Source of the DNA: SHVO01 sp041906145
GTDB lineage: Bacteria > Pseudomonadota > Alphaproteobacteria > Rhodospirillales > Rhodospirillaceae
Length of the DNA: 64,000 bases
Assembly: GCA_041906145.1 (NCBI GenBank)
Contig: JAYRJU010000004.1
Location: 248,001 to 312,000, forward strand
Direction: 5' to 3'
Shown here: positions 61,857 to 64,000 of the stretch, in pieces
Layout of the letters: each line of letters begins with the position of its first letter
Numbering within the stretch: the stretch's first letter is position 1
Position numbers and translations under genes: made by a program
The notes under the pieces: generated by a model
The model's database searches: none
The model's input: only the letters and a program-made list of their open reading frames with translations
Told to the model about the DNA's origin: nothing

Positions 61857-62639
61857 ATGGATCGCGGGGCTATTTTAAAAGCGTTCGAAGCTAACCTGTG
61901 GGATCGCGCAGCTTTCCTGCCGAAAGCGCGCAAGGATTCCACGGTCGAGGAGACCTCGGAGCTCTTGCTGGTCGATTCCGGCCTCCCCAACGCCACCTTC
62001 AACACCATAGGTAAGTGCTCGCTTCATCCGCGCTTCGGCGCCGATCGTGTCGAGGCGGCGATCAAGCATTTTCAGAGCAAGAAGATCCCCTTCACCTGGA
62101 TCATCGGCCCCCTCTCCGGCCACGGCGCGATGGAACCGACCTTGAAGAGCTTCGGCCTTGCCAGCCCCGGCGACGAATGGGTGATGGCAATGTCGCTCGA
62201 CACCGTGAACATCCCCGGCACGATTCCCAGCGGCCTCGACGTAAAGCGTGTCGCGAATGCCGCGCAGGTCGAACAATTCGCCGACGTCCTCACCGCCGCG
62301 ACGGCCGGTGATGAAACCATCAAGACATTCTACACGGACACCAAGGAAGCCATCATCGCGCCGGCGTCGCCGCTGCGCTTCTATATCGGCTACGTCGGCA
62401 ACGAGCCGGCGGCCGTGCTTGAGGCGTTCAGCGCCCACGGGATTCTGAATTTCTACACGATGGGTTCGCCCGCCGCGTTCCGCGGTAAAGGCTATACGGC
62501 CGGATTGATGATCGCAGCGCTGAAGGATGCCAAGAAGGCAGGCCTGCGCCTTGCAAGCCTGCAGACCCCGGAAGCAGGACGTGCCGCGTACGAACGGCTC
62601 GGCTTCAAGCCGGCCGCCCGCATCGCGGCGTACCGCTAA
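61857..62639 (+). CDS. GNAT-family N-acetyltransferase
   Basis: A 260-aa protein; the GNAT fold occupies the C-terminal half with the acetyl-CoA loop region GSPAAFRGKGYTAGLMIAAL and the tail SLQTPEAGRAAYERLGFK. The first 110 residues look like a separate domain (PFTWIIGPLSGHGAMEPTLK). The substrate is unknown. It is 71 bp after the glycosylase. Confidence 0.85.
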   Translation: MDRGAILKAFEANLWDRAAFLPKARKDSTVEETSELLLVDSGLPNATFNTIGKCSLHPRFGADRVEAAIKHFQSKKIPFTWIIGPLSGHGAMEPTLKSFGLASPGDEWVMAMSLDTVNIPGTIPSGLDVKRVANAAQVEQFADVLTAATAGDETIKTFYTDTKEAIIAPASPLRFYIGYVGNEPAAVLEAFSAHGILNFYTMGSPAAFRGKGYTAGLMIAALKDAKKAGLRLASLQTPEAGRAAYERLGFKPAARIAAYR

Positions 62640-62642
62640 AAA

Positions 62643-63197
62643 TCACTTCGCGAGAGCCTTATCGACCGCGGCTTTGATCTCCGCGCTTTCGGGTTTCACC
62701 GCACTCGGGAAGGCGGCGACCAGCTCACCCTTGGTGTTCACAAGGTACTTATGGAAGTTCCACTTCGGCGTATTGCTTTCGCCGAGGGTTGCTTTCGCCC
62801 ACTTGTAGAAAGGGTGCGCGCCGCCGCCGACGACATCCACCTTCTCGGTCATTGGGAAATCGACCGCGTAATTGGCCTCGCAGAAGGTTTTGATCTCGGC
62901 CGATGAGCCTGGCTCCTGCGAACCAAAATTATTGGCCGGCACGCCAAGCACGACGAGCCCCTTGTCCTTGTAGGACTTCCACAGACTCTCGAGCCCTTCG
63001 TATTGCGGCGTGTAGCCGCAGAACGAGGCGGTATTGACCACCAGTACGGCTTTGCCCTTGTACTGCGACATATCGAGCTTACCGCCTTCGAGCTTTTCGA
63101 AGACGAAGTCGTGTGCTGTTTCCGCCATTGCCGGGCCTCCCATCATCGCAGCGGCAAACGCCGCCGCCAGGATCGTCTTCAGCATCGTCTTAGCCAT
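62643..63197 (-). CDS. Exported glutathione-peroxidase-family protein
   Basis: A thioredoxin-fold peroxidase of 184 aa. A signal peptide (ends AMAE, about residue 25) suggests a periplasmic enzyme. Catalytic C60 in NTASFCGYTPQYEGL; partners Gln in NNFGSQEP and Trp in WNFHKYLV. Start taken at MAKTML. It overlaps the molybdoenzyme gene by 8 bp (63190-63197). Confidence 0.9.
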   Translation of the reverse strand: MAKTMLKTILAAAFAAAMMGGPAMAETAHDFVFEKLEGGKLDMSQYKGKAVLVVNTASFCGYTPQYEGLESLWKSYKDKGLVVLGVPANNFGSQEPGSSAEIKTFCEANYAVDFPMTEKVDVVGGGAHPFYKWAKATLGESNTPKWNFHKYLVNTKGELVAAFPSAVKPESAEIKAAVDKALAK

Positions 63198-63852
63198 AAC
63201 GTTGCTCCTTCCACGGATCACCGCGCATATGATACCCGCGCGCTTCCCAATATCCAGGCTGATCTTGGTCCATAAAAGTGATGTGGCGCAGCCACTTGGC
63301 GCTTTTCCAGAAATACAGATGCGGAACGACCAGGCGTACCGGGCCGCCATGCTCCTTGGCCAAAGGCTTGCCGTGCCAGGTATGCGCGATCAGGACCTCG
63401 TCGCGGTCGACATCGGTCAGCGGCACGTTCGTTGAATAGCCGTCAAAGCTTTTGAGCATCAGGAACTTCGCGCTCGGCAGCGGTTTTACCTGTTCAAGAA
63501 GGGTGCGCATGGCCACGCCCTTCCATTCGTTGTCGTAACGCGACCAGGTCGTGACGCAATGAATGTCGTTCGTGAGCGTGACTTGCGGCTGCGCCGCCAG
63601 CGCCGCCCAATCCCATTTGATGGTATTGGTCACGCGACCGCCAACCGTGAGGCTCCACTCCGCCTGACTGAGATTGGGTTGGATCCCGAGATCGAGGACC
63701 GGAAAATCTTCGGTGACGCGTTGGCCGGGAGGCTGGCGTTCCTGCGGCGGCGCAGTGGCGCCGGTGAGCCCTCGGCCGGTCCTCGCCCACTGTTCCTTGG
63801 TACGGATCAGCTTCTCTTTGACGCCCTGTGGCCCGTCGTCGGTATCGCTCAT
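63190..63852 (-). CDS. YedY/MsrP-like molybdopterin oxidoreductase
   Basis: A 220-aa sulfite-oxidase-fold enzyme. The Mo-ligating Cys is in DIHCVTTWSRYDNEW; other family signs are LIAHTWHGKPLAKEHGGPVR and LYFWKSAKWLRHITF. No signal peptide is seen, unlike MsrP. Start taken at the inner MSDTDDG; the upstream open part overlaps smpB. Redox repair linked with the peroxidase gene next to it is plausible. Confidence 0.9.
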   Translation of the reverse strand: MSDTDDGPQGVKEKLIRTKEQWARTGRGLTGATAPPQERQPPGQRVTEDFPVLDLGIQPNLSQAEWSLTVGGRVTNTIKWDWAALAAQPQVTLTNDIHCVTTWSRYDNEWKGVAMRTLLEQVKPLPSAKFLMLKSFDGYSTNVPLTDVDRDEVLIAHTWHGKPLAKEHGGPVRLVVPHLYFWKSAKWLRHITFMDQDQPGYWEARGYHMRGDPWKEQRYG

Positions 63853-63857
63853 GGCTG

Positions 63858-64000
63858 TTAGCCTTTCGCGCGCATGATGCGCGATTGCTCGCGCTCCCAC
63901 TCCCGCTTCTTGATGTCGTCGCGGCGGTCGATGCTGTTCTTACCCTTGGCGAGGCCGAGCTGCACTTTCGCCAAACCACGATCGTTGAAATAGAGGCTGA
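63858..64000 (-). CDS. smpB: SmpB, 5' end off window
   Basis: Last 46 codons of the tmRNA-binding protein: FNDRGLAKVQLGLAKGKNSI then KKREWEREQSRIMRAKG, which is the family C-terminus. It binds tmRNA in ribosome rescue. The start lies beyond the right edge. Confidence 0.94.
   Translation of the reverse strand, partial: SLYFNDRGLAKVQLGLAKGKNSIDRRDDIKKREWEREQSRIMRAKG

Overview
The window looks like the chromosome of a GC-rich alphaproteobacterium. The evidence is conserved gene order: dusB-ntrB-ntrC-ntrY; a bifunctional ispDF; ubiquinol-cytochrome c chaperone-yceD-rpmF-plsX-fabH-ihfA-merR; nrdR-ribD-ribE-ribBA-ribH-nusB-thiL; and rpoZ-spoT-pdxJ-acpS-lepB-rnc-era-recO-parC. The genus cannot be fixed from the sequence alone.

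Layout. 0-5.2 kb: nitrogen-control operon on the minus strand; ntrY runs off the left edge. 5.4-9.6 kb: ispDF, then small genes (SemiSWEET-type transporter, lysine-rich protein, CutA, YetF/DUF421 protein and unknowns). 9.6-21.4 kb: an accessory-looking block. It holds a 960-aa TonB-dependent receptor and a tight four-gene minus-strand cluster for exported proteins: a DUF1592-type lipoprotein with a haem-c motif, a DUF1552 protein, a PF03640-repeat protein and an unknown 373-aa protein. A decapitated second copy of the 373-aa gene lies beside a 5'-truncated IS3-family element, and a 60-bp palindrome made of the same IS ends sits between the receptor and the cluster. A tRNA-Pro(GGG) gene closes the block. 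21.6-26.8 kb: lipid, ribosome and IHF genes, plus bamE. 26.8-31.6 kb: a multicopper oxidase divergent from a c-type cytochrome, an NHL beta-propeller protein, a formylglycine-enzyme-like protein of lower GC, and a cytochrome-like pseudogene. 31.6-42.4 kb: membrane pyrophosphatase, thiamine and riboflavin genes, nrdR, glyA and rpiB. 42.7-49.3 kb: penicillin-acylase-family enzyme, MotB, protein leucyltransferase Bpt, a PEP-CTERM protein, a Crp/Fnr regulator and a small CxxC protein. 49.4-59.8 kb: topoisomerase IV subunit A, recO, era, rnc, lepB, acpS, pdxJ, spoT and rpoZ. 59.9-64 kb: folK, a NYN protein, family 5 uracil-DNA glycosylase, GNAT, glutathione peroxidase, a YedY-like molybdoenzyme, and the end of smpB.

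Most of the window is housekeeping. The best candidate for something poorly described is the 10-20 kb envelope locus: all four cluster products carry export signals, they sit next to a TonB receptor, and the cluster was once present in at least a second partial copy. A second envelope cluster (multicopper oxidase, cytochrome c, NHL protein; 26.8-29.8 kb) suggests periplasmic redox chemistry. Functions for both are inference. No CRISPR array, rRNA, replication origin or prophage was seen.
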